Of a stretch of DNA of 35,674 bases, positions 1 through 7,080 are shown in pieces. Location of the stretch: positions 1-35,674 of the forward strand of contig JAEEXY010000031.1 in the NCBI GenBank assembly GCA_016288005.1, given 5' to 3'. Made by a program: the position numbers and the translations under genes. Numbering within the stretch: the first letter of the stretch is position 1; each line of letters starts with the position of its first letter. The DNA is from Lachnospiraceae bacterium (GTDB lineage: Bacteria > Bacillota > Clostridia > Lachnospirales > Lachnospiraceae). The notes beneath the pieces are model-generated. The model saw only the letters and a program-made list of their open reading frames with translations. It was not told the DNA's origin and did no database searches.

Positions 1-418
1 CGGAAGCCGGATCGCCGTCGTTCAGGTAATCCATGCGGTTGATGATGCCGCGCAGATCGCCGATATCGTTGCCGTCCGAATCCGAAAACGAACCCACGAA
101 TATGTGATAGAAAACGCGGGAGTTGTCGGATGAGCTGAGCGCGGTGTAATTGCTCAGGTCGACGTCATTGATCAGGACCTCGCCCGAAGCGTCGACCGGA
201 TAGCTGTCGGTATCAGGGGTCAAAAGCCCGTGTGATGAGCTGTCTCCGGTACCGGTGCCCGTATCGCTCCCCGCGTCGGGTGTGGGCGCGGCGGTCGGCT
301 CCGCGGTGGGAGTAACGTCCGGATCGGAGGTCTTCTGCTTACAGCCTGCCAGGGACATGAGCATGGACACGATCAGGAGGATACAAAAAATACGCTTAAA
401 TGATGAAAAATTCTTCAT
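1..418 (-). CDS. GH13 alpha-amylase-family lipoprotein, N-terminal part (C-terminus outside window)
   Basis: The minus-strand reading frame starts with ATG at 418 and stays open to the window edge (139 codons). Residues 1-26 form a lipoprotein signal: a basic start, a hydrophobic core, then the lipobox SLAGC with Cys26 as the lipidated residue. A Thr/Pro/Asp/Gly-rich linker follows to about residue 75. From about residue 103 the sequence [20 protein letters not shown] matches the start of a GH13 catalytic barrel, with the early-barrel GDLRGI and DYLNDGD motifs. It would be anchored on the outside of the membrane and degrade starch or maltodextrins. The catalytic Asp/Glu/Asp residues lie beyond the window, so exact specificity cannot be read. 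A gaggg ribosome site lies just upstream, and the gene has its own promoter and LacI-type operator. Confidence 0.85.
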   Translation of the reverse strand, partial: MKNFSSFKRIFCILLIVSMLMSLAGCKQKTSDPDVTPTAEPTAAPTPDAGSDTGTGTGDSSSHGLLTPDTDSYPVDASGEVLINDVDLSNYTALSSSDNSRVFYHIFVGSFSDSDGNDIGDLRGIINRMDYLNDGDPAS

Positions 419-442
419 AATTCCGCCCTCTTGTTGTATAAT
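414..442 (+). promoter_or_regulatory. Possible promoter of the HD-GYP gene
   Basis: On the plus strand TTCATA (414-419), a 17-bp spacer and a perfect TATAAT (437-442) could start a transcript near 449 that crosses the palindrome at 472-485 before reaching the HD-GYP start codon. The -35 box is weak (4 of 6), so this is a moderate prediction. Confidence 0.45.
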
Positions 443-471
443 CAAAAATGACAAAATGGGTAATTGTTTTT

Positions 472-485
472 TGGAAACGTTTCCA
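472..485. promoter_or_regulatory. LacI-family-type operator (perfect palindrome)
   Basis: TGGAAACGTTTCCA is a perfect 14-bp palindrome with the central CG typical of LacI/CcpA/MalR-family operators. It starts about 6 bp downstream of the minus-strand -10 box of the amylase, so it covers the expected transcription start, where a bound repressor would block initiation. It also lies in the expected 5' untranslated region of the divergent HD-GYP gene. Which family member binds cannot be told from the site. CcpA and a maltose regulator are both possible. Confidence 0.75.
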
Positions 486-490
486 CGAAA

Positions 491-519
491 AGTATAGCAC
501 CAAAGGCCCGTTTTTTCAA
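491..519 (-). promoter_or_regulatory. Sigma-A-type promoter of the amylase lipoprotein gene
   Basis: Read on the minus strand, TTGAAA (519-514) and TATACT (496-491) are separated by exactly 17 bp. This is a near-consensus housekeeping promoter, with the LacI-type palindrome directly downstream. Confidence 0.75.
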
Positions 520-553
520 TATTTTCACGCATTCATTTAGCGGGGGTTTGCAA

Positions 554-1630
554 ATGTCCAGGATATTTACCAGAGATCTTGTGCCGGGAATGATCACCGA
601 CGAGGATGTTTACTCGGTCAATGACCAGCTGATCATTGCCAGGGGGCAAAAACTGACGGACAACTACATAAACAGGCTGGTTTTCTACTCGATCGGCAGC
701 GTCAGGATAAGGGACGACTCCGAGGAGGTCGAACTGCCGGAAAAGCCGCATGAGGATACCTACTCCGAGAAAATTCTGGCGAGCGAAGAATATAAGGTAT
801 TCAAGGCCAGCTTTGAGGTCGCGGTCAAGCACATCAAGGGCTTTATAAACGACGTCATCGAGAAGAGGATCAAGATCGACGAGGAGTATCTGCTGAACGA
901 GATCCAGTCCCTGATCGTGCACAACGACAACAGCATTCACCTGTTTGACATGCTCCACAACATGCATGTTTACGACGATCCCACCTACGCGCACAGCGTG
1001 AATGTTGCGCTGATCTGCAATATTTTCGCGAAGTGGCTCGGGTTCGAAAAGGAGGAGCTGGACATAGTCACGATGGCCGGTCTGCTCCACGATATCGGCA
1101 AGACCAAGCTTCCCGAGGGCATCATCACAAAGCCGGGCAAGCTGACCGACGACGAGTATAATCTGGTCAAGACACACCCGACCGAGGGCTACAAGATCCT
1201 CAAGGAGACGACACTTAATCCGCATATAATCAACTCGGCGCTGATGCACCACGAGCGCATGGACGGCTCGGGGTATCCAATGGGACTTGAGGGCGACCAG
1301 ATCGACCCCTGCGCCCGTATTGTTGCGATCGCGGACGTATATGACGCGATGACTTCCAGGCGCGTGTACCGCGGCCCGCTCTGTCCGTTCAAGGTCATCA
1401 CGATATTTGAGAGCGAGGGCTACCACAAATACGACTCGCAGTACATTTATGTATTCCTCGAATACATCATCAATACATACATCAATAACCGCGTCCGCTT
1501 AAGTGACGGCCGGGAAGGCACGATCGTCCTGATCAACAAGTTCGATCTGGCTCATCCCGTAGTGATCACCGATGACGGCTGGATCGACCTGTCGAGGGAT
1601 CACAGCCTGTCGGTGGAGGAGATTATCTAG
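554..1630 (+). CDS. HD-GYP domain protein, probable c-di-GMP phosphodiesterase
   Basis: The protein is 358 residues from ATG 554, which follows a G-rich stretch (gggggtt). An in-frame ATG at 464 would add 30 residues but runs through the amylase operator and promoter, so I prefer 554. Residues 1-140 form an N-terminal region like those in front of many HD-GYP domains. The HD-GYP domain covers about 140-310: metal-binding HD at H179-D180 with K183, a second histidine pair in HHE (232-233), the diagnostic GYP at 240-242, and the ARIVAIADVYDAM helix. All signature residues are present, so it is probably active. Family members hydrolyse c-di-GMP to pGpG or GMP in the cytoplasm. The last ~50 residues form a small C-terminal extension seen in Clostridia. 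No transmembrane or receiver domain is visible. Confidence 0.88.
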   Translation: MSRIFTRDLVPGMITDEDVYSVNDQLIIARGQKLTDNYINRLVFYSIGSVRIRDDSEEVELPEKPHEDTYSEKILASEEYKVFKASFEVAVKHIKGFINDVIEKRIKIDEEYLLNEIQSLIVHNDNSIHLFDMLHNMHVYDDPTYAHSVNVALICNIFAKWLGFEKEELDIVTMAGLLHDIGKTKLPEGIITKPGKLTDDEYNLVKTHPTEGYKILKETTLNPHIINSALMHHERMDGSGYPMGLEGDQIDPCARIVAIADVYDAMTSRRVYRGPLCPFKVITIFESEGYHKYDSQYIYVFLEYIINTYINNRVRLSDGREGTIVLINKFDLAHPVVITDDGWIDLSRDHSLSVEEII

Positions 1631-1644
1631 AATTTGGCTCTTTG

Positions 1645-1680
1645 GGGCCGGCAGTTCTGCAAGCAGAACTGCCGGCCCTT
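1645..1680 (+). terminator. Long perfect hairpin after the HD-GYP gene, terminator-like
   Basis: A 16-nt arm (1645-1660) and its exact complement (1663-1678) are separated by only two bases, giving a very stable GC-rich hairpin 14 bp after the stop codon. The T tract is minimal (TTGTTGG), so it may be an inefficient terminator, or a repeat element in its own right. Confidence 0.55.
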
Positions 1681-1691
1681 GTTGGTTTCAA

Positions 1692-1843
1692 GCCTAGTGA
1701 CGGTTCGGGCGGCGACGAGTAAAACTTCCGGAGACACGCTCTCGCTTCGATTACGGACGCAGCGCCACTAGGCACGCAGAATACGCGTGCTGAGTGTCGG
1801 CGTCCTTTACGAGTCCCGGAAGTTTTCTCTGCAGCGCCCGAAC
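1692..1843. other. Nested inverted-repeat element, candidate structured RNA or non-coding repeat
   Basis: Successive complementary arms nest inside one another. The outer pair is 1703-1711 with 1835-1843 (9 bp). The next is 1721-1731 with 1816-1826 (11 bp), then 1733-1737 with 1794-1798, then 1755-1760 with 1800-1805 (an alternative to the preceding pair). The innermost is 1772-1777 with 1785-1790 around a 7-nt loop. In addition GCCTAGTG (1692-1699) is exactly complementary to 1766-1773, which would give a pseudoknot-like or alternative pairing. No plausible gene lies here: the only open frame is on the minus strand, spans all the palindromes and has no domain I recognise. The 1631-2073 interval contains this element, the two flanking palindromes and a promoter. 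Confidence 0.5.
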
Positions 1844-1881
1844 TTGTAATCGGATTATAAAAGACGTGGGCAGTCAGTTGG

Positions 1882-1944
1882 AAGACATGGGGACGGTTCT
1901 TCTGTCTGCGCAGTTCGCAGACAGAAGAACCGTCCCCATGTCTT
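1882..1944. repeat. Perfect 29-bp inverted repeat, REP-like palindrome
   Basis: The left arm 1882-1910 is exactly complementary to the right arm 1916-1944, with a 5-nt loop (CAGTT). The arms contain GGGGACGGTTCTTCTGTC, a sequence type I recall recurring in intergenic palindromes of many bacterial genomes (from memory, not checked). No transposase lies nearby, so if mobile it would be non-autonomous. It has no T tract, so it is a poor terminator. Confidence 0.7.
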
Positions 1945-1968
1945 ATCATTAACCTTATGATTTCCTCC

Positions 1969-1997
1969 TTGACAGTACACATTAGAGGTGGTAGGAT
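1969..1997 (+). promoter_or_regulatory. Promoter upstream of the 671-residue protein gene
   Basis: A perfect TTGACA (1969-1974), a 17-bp spacer and TAGGAT (1992-1997) lie 76 bp before the start codon at 2074. The short palindrome TTGCGCAA (2018-2025) in the leader could be an operator half, but this is weak. Confidence 0.6.
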
Positions 1998-2073
1998 TTT
2001 AGTAGTTGGACAATCGGTTGCGCAAATGACTCAGTTATGCGTCGGAAGCGCGAATTTTCAAGGAGATAAGTGT

Positions 2074-4089
2074 ATGGAAAACAGATTTATAGTCAATATC
2101 ATTCACCGCCCCGAGATGGTACCCGAGTACGCCGAGAAGGTGACCGGACAGGGCAAGGCCGAGGATATCGGGCGCAAAGCGCTGCTGACCGAGTCGCTCG
2201 ACATTTTCAAGACACAGCAGAGACTCGCGCACGAGAACGGCCTGAAGACCACGATCCAGATGACTTACGCCAGCCTTTTTAACGACGAGGCGGTAGCAAT
2301 TGCGAAGGAGCATCACGAGAAGTACGGCGATGAGATCGCGCTCACGCTGCTCGGACTTCCCTGCAAGGAGTTCCGCGAGAAGTATAAGACCAAGGATTTC
2401 TGTATTTGGATGTTCTCGATGGAGGACAAGATCAGCATTGTCAACGATGTATTTGAGAAGTTCCACGAGCGCTTCGGCTTCTACCCTGAGTCGACGGGGT
2501 CGTACTATATGGACGCAGAGCTTACGAACTACATCAAAGAGACGTATCCTTCGGTAAAATGCGCAGTTGCGACCTGCTGGGAGGAAGGCCCGAAGGCTTA
2601 CCATACCTGCAATAACAGCTGGTACACGCTGATGGACGGCGGTCCGTGGGCACCCTGGATCCCTTCGAAGGTCAATACCCATGCACCCGCGGCCAATGAG
2701 GCCGAGGACAGCGGTATCGTGGCCATTCCTCATCTTTCGCGCGACCTGCTCGCATGCTATGACGGCAACGGCTCGAATTTCGGAACCCATCCGCAGAACG
2801 TTCTGCGCGGCATGAGCTATTACAAAGAGGACGGCGAGTACAAGTACCCTTACTTCTACAATCTTGTCGACCAGTACAGGGTTCTCGGCGATTACAACAA
2901 CGGCATTGCTTACAACATGATGTTCGTCGGACCCGGCTGGATGAACAAGATGGGCCGATGGGAGGCGCCTTACGAGCTGCTCTACCAGAGCTATTCCGAC
3001 GGAATGAAGTATTACGGCGACCTCAAGAAGCAGGGAGAGCTCGAGGATCTCACGATGGCCGAGTGGGCCGATTTCTACCGTGAGCACAAGAATTACACCG
3101 AGCCCGAATGCGCGCTCTGGAAAGACATCCTCTACGGTTCGGACAAGCAGCTTTTCTGGTACAACGATCCGTTCATGCGTGTCTGCGTGAACATGGACCA
3201 GGGCGGCGCGATCGTCGATCTGCGTCCTTACGCGGCGAAGCTTGAGTGGCCGGTGGGCATCGGAACGCCTCATGTTCAGGACTGCTCGTATCCATTCCTG
3301 ATCCAGGAAAAGTACAGGGCCGGATATTTCACTCATTACGCGGGCGAAGGAACAGTGCGCAGCGCGAAGCTGATCCACGGCGGCGAGGAGGTCGACCTCT
3401 GCCTTTGCAGGACCAAGGCGAAGTTCTCAGAAGAAGTGATGAAGGACGAAAAAGGCAGGACCGTCGAGCTCGCTAAATGCGATATGAACGACAAAAAGGG
3501 AAAACTCGTTTCGCCGAAGACAAAGACCTCCGCGGGCAAGATCAGGAAGCTGACTCTCGAACCCGTAGACATAGAGTTTTCGGATCTTAAGGTTAAGCTG
3601 CAGACCGAGATCATTTTCAAGGAAGGCAGCAGCGATATCAAGATAAAGAGAAACATCCTTGAGATGAGCGATCCGAAGGCGGAGCTTAAGATCAACGAAT
3701 ACATGGTGGCTTGCTACGGAACGACCGAATATCCCGAGGACATGACCTGCGTTACCCTTCGTGCGATGGGAGCGCTCGACTCCTACGAAAAGGGCCTCGA
3801 GAGCGGCAGGATCACAGGCATCGACGGAGGCAATATGTCTTCCGCGTCCCGCTCGATCGATTACGCATACAAATGCCGCGAGGAGTATGTTCAGGACGCA
3901 TCCGCGGTCAACGCTTCGATCCGCGCGATAAAGACGCTTGTTACTATGACCGGCGAAGGCGGAAAGAACAATGTCGGCTACATCAGGGAAGGCTATGCGT
4001 TCTCGCCGATGTTCACGCTCGGATACATGGCGGAACTGACACAGGGCGATGTTTATACGACGAGCCTGAGGCTGGAGAGGGAGGATTGA
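2074..4089 (+). CDS. Large cytoplasmic protein of uncertain function, possible carbohydrate-active barrel enzyme
   Basis: The protein is 671 residues from ATG 2074, which has a strong aaggaga ribosome site; the frame extends upstream to 1957 but without a ribosome site. No signal peptide or transmembrane segment is visible. Residues 1-270 alternate strands and helices as in a TIM-like or deacetylase-like barrel, with conserved-looking blocks HRPEMVPEYAEK, FGFYPESTGSYYMD and GGPWAPWIPS. The C-terminal ~250 residues are rich in beta strand and charged residues, as in accessory sandwich domains of glycoside hydrolases. It reminds me of the DUF3863/DUF3864-type proteins, but this is from memory and unverified. 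It is followed 2 bp later by a small zinc-ribbon gene and then by a mannan-type operon, which hints at a role with glycans. I assign no reaction. Confidence 0.8.
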   Translation: MENRFIVNIIHRPEMVPEYAEKVTGQGKAEDIGRKALLTESLDIFKTQQRLAHENGLKTTIQMTYASLFNDEAVAIAKEHHEKYGDEIALTLLGLPCKEFREKYKTKDFCIWMFSMEDKISIVNDVFEKFHERFGFYPESTGSYYMDAELTNYIKETYPSVKCAVATCWEEGPKAYHTCNNSWYTLMDGGPWAPWIPSKVNTHAPAANEAEDSGIVAIPHLSRDLLACYDGNGSNFGTHPQNVLRGMSYYKEDGEYKYPYFYNLVDQYRVLGDYNNGIAYNMMFVGPGWMNKMGRWEAPYELLYQSYSDGMKYYGDLKKQGELEDLTMAEWADFYREHKNYTEPECALWKDILYGSDKQLFWYNDPFMRVCVNMDQGGAIVDLRPYAAKLEWPVGIGTPHVQDCSYPFLIQEKYRAGYFTHYAGEGTVRSAKLIHGGEEVDLCLCRTKAKFSEEVMKDEKGRTVELAKCDMNDKKGKLVSPKTKTSAGKIRKLTLEPVDIEFSDLKVKLQTEIIFKEGSSDIKIKRNILEMSDPKAELKINEYMVACYGTTEYPEDMTCVTLRAMGALDSYEKGLESGRITGIDGGNMSSASRSIDYAYKCREEYVQDASAVNASIRAIKTLVTMTGEGGKNNVGYIREGYAFSPMFTLGYMAELTQGDVYTTSLRLERED

Positions 4090-4091
4090 TC

Positions 4092-4313
4092 ATGGCACAG
4101 TTAGGAAAAGGACGGCTTAATTACAGATGCCCTTCGTGCTTCATGCGCGACCTGGACATCGATATGTTCTACGATAAGGAAAAGGACGAATATTGCTGCA
4201 TCCGCTGCCAGTACCGCGGAAATGAGGCCGACGTGCTCGCGAAGAACGAGATGGCGCGTTTCAGGTATAAGAGCATGAAGAAGCGCTACACAATGGAAGA
4301 GCTGAGACAGTAA
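4092..4313 (+). CDS. Small zinc-ribbon protein, function unknown
   Basis: A 73-residue protein starts at ATG 4092, 2 bp after the preceding stop, with ggagg overlapping the end of the upstream gene; the two are probably translationally coupled. CPSC (residues 13-16) and CCIRC (35-39) provide two CxxC pairs for one structural zinc. The C-terminus (about residues 48-73) is basic and helical. The family is not one I recognise beyond the ribbon. Such a fold could bind nucleic acid or a protein partner. A strong terminator follows directly. Confidence 0.75.
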   Translation: MAQLGKGRLNYRCPSCFMRDLDIDMFYDKEKDEYCCIRCQYRGNEADVLAKNEMARFRYKSMKKRYTMEELRQ

Positions 4314-4321
4314 TACATCCG

Positions 4322-4357
4322 GAGAATGCACTATAAATTGTGCATTCTCTTTTTTTA
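4322..4357 (+). terminator. Intrinsic terminator
   Basis: The 10-bp stem GAGAATGCAC (4322-4331) with GTGCATTCTC (4340-4349) is followed by eight T residues (4350-4357). It ends the two-gene unit 2074-4313. Confidence 0.9.
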
Positions 4358-4364
4358 TATCCGA

Positions 4365-4393
4365 TTGACATAATGCCCGAATGTACCTATACT
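4365..4393 (+). promoter_or_regulatory. Strong promoter of the mannan-type operon
   Basis: A perfect TTGACA (4365-4370), 17 bp, then TATACT (4388-4393). It starts right after the terminator of the previous unit and about 200 bp before the first start codon at 4595, implying a long leader. Confidence 0.8.
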
Positions 4394-4433
4394 TTGGGAT
4401 GTAATCATGCTTGTCCGCGCATCGGTTTTTTGC

Positions 4434-4572
4434 CGTGCATGGAGTAAAATGCACGATTATGCACAATTACGTGTCAAACTACAAGACGGAGCGGCGGGAT
4501 ACCGTCCCTAATTAGGGCCTTGTACGTAAGTGACGTGGAGGGCAGGGAATCAGATGCGGTTAAGACCGCATC
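4434..4572 (+). promoter_or_regulatory. Structured leader or operator region of the epimerase-phosphorylase operon
   Basis: Several complementary segments lie in the ~200-nt untranslated leader. CGTGCAT (4434-4440) faces ATGCACG (4449-4455), with a further TGCACAA at 4460-4466. A possible three-way junction is formed by ACGT 4469-4472 with 4533-4536, TACAAG 4480-4485 with CTTGTA 4519-4524, ACGG 4486-4489 with CCGT 4502-4505, and the palindrome CCCTAATTAGGG (4506-4517). A last hairpin pairs GATGCGGT 4553-4560 with 4565-4572 around a TAAG loop. No T tract follows, so it is not an attenuator terminator. It does not match any riboswitch consensus I know. Confidence 0.45.
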
Positions 4573-4594
4573 TAAAGAAGAGAAGGATTGAATT

Positions 4595-7060
4595 ATGGAC
4601 AGACAGCAGATTTCAAAGGAGTTTTACGATCATCTTACCCGGAAGATCATACCGTTCTGGGCGGAGCTGCGCGACGACAGGTTCGGGGGCTTCTGCGGGT
4701 ATGTGGACTACGACCTGAAAAAGGACCCGGCAGCGGCGAAGGGCTGCATCCTCAACAGCCGCATACTCTGGTTTTTCTCAAATGCGTACATGCTCTTTAA
4801 GGGCAAGGAGGTCAAGGCACTCGCGGATGATGGCGAAAATGCCAAATTCGCCGCGATCTGTCTGGACAACGCAAAGCACGCATATAAATTCATGTCGGAC
4901 TACTGCATAGACAACGCTTACGGCGGAGTGCTCTGGGCGGTGCGCTACGACGGCAGCATCGCCGACGATACAAAGCACACCTACAATCAGGCATTCGCCA
5001 TCTACGCGCTGGCTTCGTATTATGACGCGACGGGCGATCTGTCGGCGTTTTTCAAGGCGATCGAGATCATGGACGTGATCGAGAGCAGGTGCGTGGACAA
5101 TGTCGGGTATCTCGAGGCGTTCAACCGCGATTTCACGCCTGCGGGCAACGATAAGCTCTCCGAGAACGGCGTCGAGGCCGAAAAGACCATGAACACGCTG
5201 CTGCACGTGTTCGAGGCATATACAGAGCTGCTGCGCGTTGCGAGAAAGCACAGCGACAACGGCTGCGGAGGCCTGGCTGCGCGTCTGGCCGGCAGACTGC
5301 GCTTTATGCTGAATATCATCGAAGGCAAGATCTATAATCCTGCGCTCAGGCGTCAGGAGGTATTCTTTGACAAAGACTATAATTCGCTGATCGACCTGCA
5401 TTCCTACGGGCATGACATTGAGACCTCATGGCTCGTCGACCGCGGGCTCGAAGTGCTCGACGACGAGGATTTCACGGCCAGGATCGCGCCGATCACGAAG
5501 GCGCTGGCCGAGCGCATCTATGAGAGGGCGTATGTGAACCATTCGCTCCTGAACGAGTGCGAGAGAGGCACCGACAATACGCACAGGATCTGGTGGGTGC
5601 AGGCCGAGGCGGTGCTCGGTTTCATGAACGCCTCGCAGAAGTTCGAATGCGATCCCGCCAATACCAATCATAAATTCTTCGCGGCCGCGCTCGACATCTG
5701 GAAGTTCATCCGCGAAAAGCTGACGGATCACAGAGAGGGCTCAGAGTGGTTCTGGGAGCTGGATGCAAATCTTGAGCCGATCGCGGGCCGCCCGATAGTC
5801 GAGCCCTGGAAGTGCCCGTATCACAATGGCAGGATGTGCATCGAGATGATCAGGAGACTGGCCGTGACCGATATCGAGATCCCCGAGCTCCATCCCGAGT
5901 ATTACCGCGCGCTGGCGGCATACGATGCGGCGCTCGCAAAGAAAAACAGCATTGATACGGCATTTTATAACGGAATATACGACCGCTGGGTAAATCCGGT
6001 GATCACACGCGACAATATCCCCGTTTTCTGGCGTTACGACCTCAATCCGCAGACGAATCCTTTCTTTGAGGAGCGTCTCGGCATCAATGCGACGATGAAT
6101 TCCGGCGCGATCAAGCTTAACGGCAAATACTGCCTCGTGGTGCGCGTCGAGGGCAATGACCGCAAGAGCTTTTTTGCGGTGGCAGAATCGGACAACGGCG
6201 TGGACGGCTTTAAGTTCCGCGATTATCCCGTTGTTCTGCCCGACACCTGTCCCGAGGAGACCAATGTTTACGACATGCGCCTGACACAGCATGAAGACGG
6301 CTGGATATACGGCGTTTTCTGCTCGGAGTCGCATGACGATTCCTCGAACGATCTGTCCGCGGCGGTGGCTGCGGCGGGCATCGTGCGCACAAAGGATCTC
6401 GATCACTGGGAGAGGCTCGACAACCTCAAAACGCTCAATTCTCCCCAGCAGAGAAATGTCGTGCTCCACCCCGAGTTTGTAAACGGCAAATATGCTTTCT
6501 ATACCAGACCGATGGATGATTTCATCGACACCGGTTCGGGCGGAGGCATCGGCTTCGGACTGTGCGACGATATCGAGCATGCGGTGATAGATGAGGAGAT
6601 CATCACGAGCCGCCGCAAATATCATACGATCACCGAAGTCAAGAACGGTGCGGGTGCCGTGCCGATCAAGACCGACCGCGGCTGGATCCACATCGCGCAC
6701 GGCGTGCGCAATACCGCTGCGGGCCTGCGTTACGTGATCTACGCGTTCGCGACCTCGCTCGACGATCCCGCAAAGGTGATCGCGGAGCCTTCGGGACTTC
6801 TCATCGGACCGCGCGGGGGCGAGAGGGTCGGCGATGTTTCGAACGTTACGTTTACAAACGGCGCGATCGTTGACGATGACGGAAAGGTATTCATTTACTA
6901 CGCATCGAGCGACACGAGGATGCATGTGGCAACTACAACCGTAGAAAGACTTGTCGATTACGTGTTCAATACCCCTGAGGATCCGCTGCGCTCGGCGGAC
7001 TGCGTAAAGCAGCGCTGCGAGCTGATCACGAAGAACCTCGAGTATCTTAAACGGAAATGA
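4595..7060 (+). CDS. Fused cellobiose/mannobiose 2-epimerase and GH130 beta-1,4-mannosylglucose phosphorylase
   Basis: One uninterrupted 821-residue frame joins two enzymes that are normally separate. Residues 1-422 are an AGE-family (alpha/alpha)6 barrel of the cellobiose 2-epimerase type. Arg56 (LNSRILW), His273 and Glu276 (YGHDIETSW), the [10 protein letters not shown] block and His410 (KCPYHNG) match the catalytic and substrate residues of that family. After a ~35-residue linker, residues ~458-821 are a five-bladed GH130 phosphorylase. It has [28 protein letters not shown] with the likely general acid Asp560, and [11 protein letters not shown]; these closely resemble the mannosylglucose phosphorylase of Bacteroides fragilis as I recall it. 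The inferred pathway is mannobiose to mannosylglucose (epimerase), then phosphate cleavage to mannose-1-phosphate and glucose. No signal peptide, so cytoplasmic. It is first in an operon with an esterase and manA. Confidence 0.93.
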   Translation: MDRQQISKEFYDHLTRKIIPFWAELRDDRFGGFCGYVDYDLKKDPAAAKGCILNSRILWFFSNAYMLFKGKEVKALADDGENAKFAAICLDNAKHAYKFMSDYCIDNAYGGVLWAVRYDGSIADDTKHTYNQAFAIYALASYYDATGDLSAFFKAIEIMDVIESRCVDNVGYLEAFNRDFTPAGNDKLSENGVEAEKTMNTLLHVFEAYTELLRVARKHSDNGCGGLAARLAGRLRFMLNIIEGKIYNPALRRQEVFFDKDYNSLIDLHSYGHDIETSWLVDRGLEVLDDEDFTARIAPITKALAERIYERAYVNHSLLNECERGTDNTHRIWWVQAEAVLGFMNASQKFECDPANTNHKFFAAALDIWKFIREKLTDHREGSEWFWELDANLEPIAGRPIVEPWKCPYHNGRMCIEMIRRLAVTDIEIPELHPEYYRALAAYDAALAKKNSIDTAFYNGIYDRWVNPVITRDNIPVFWRYDLNPQTNPFFEERLGINATMNSGAIKLNGKYCLVVRVEGNDRKSFFAVAESDNGVDGFKFRDYPVVLPDTCPEETNVYDMRLTQHEDGWIYGVFCSESHDDSSNDLSAAVAAAGIVRTKDLDHWERLDNLKTLNSPQQRNVVLHPEFVNGKYAFYTRPMDDFIDTGSGGGIGFGLCDDIEHAVIDEEIITSRRKYHTITEVKNGAGAVPIKTDRGWIHIAHGVRNTAAGLRYVIYAFATSLDDPAKVIAEPSGLLIGPRGGERVGDVSNVTFTNGAIVDDDGKVFIYYASSDTRMHVATTTVERLVDYVFNTPEDPLRSADCVKQRCELITKNLEYLKRK

Positions 7061-7080
7061 TCTGCAGGTAAGGAGCAAAT

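Noticed and set aside
464-553. Upstream in-frame start for the HD-GYP protein
   Set aside because: It would read through the amylase operator and promoter and lacks a ribosome site; ATG 554 fits better.
533-1426. Long minus-strand open frame opposite the HD-GYP gene
   Set aside because: It mirrors the coding frame, has no ribosome site, and shows no domain; GC-rich third positions keep the opposite frame open by chance.
1623-1982. Minus-strand 119-codon frame across the palindrome cluster
   Set aside because: It translates straight through three inverted repeats, and the sequence is better explained as non-coding repeats.
2035-3378. 447-codon minus-strand frame opposite the 671-residue protein
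   Set aside because: Composition is a translation shadow (Arg/Val/His/Leu-rich, no known motif), and the plus-strand gene has a strong ribosome site and continuous protein-like sequence.
4469-4536. Assignment of the leader to a known riboswitch class
   Set aside because: I compared it mentally with purine, c-di-GMP, SAM, TPP, preQ1, glmS and lysine consensus features and saw no match, so it is reported only as an unclassified structure.
5741-7078. 445-codon minus-strand frame opposite the GH130 part
   Set aside because: It runs opposite a region with clear GH130 motifs and has no recognisable domain.
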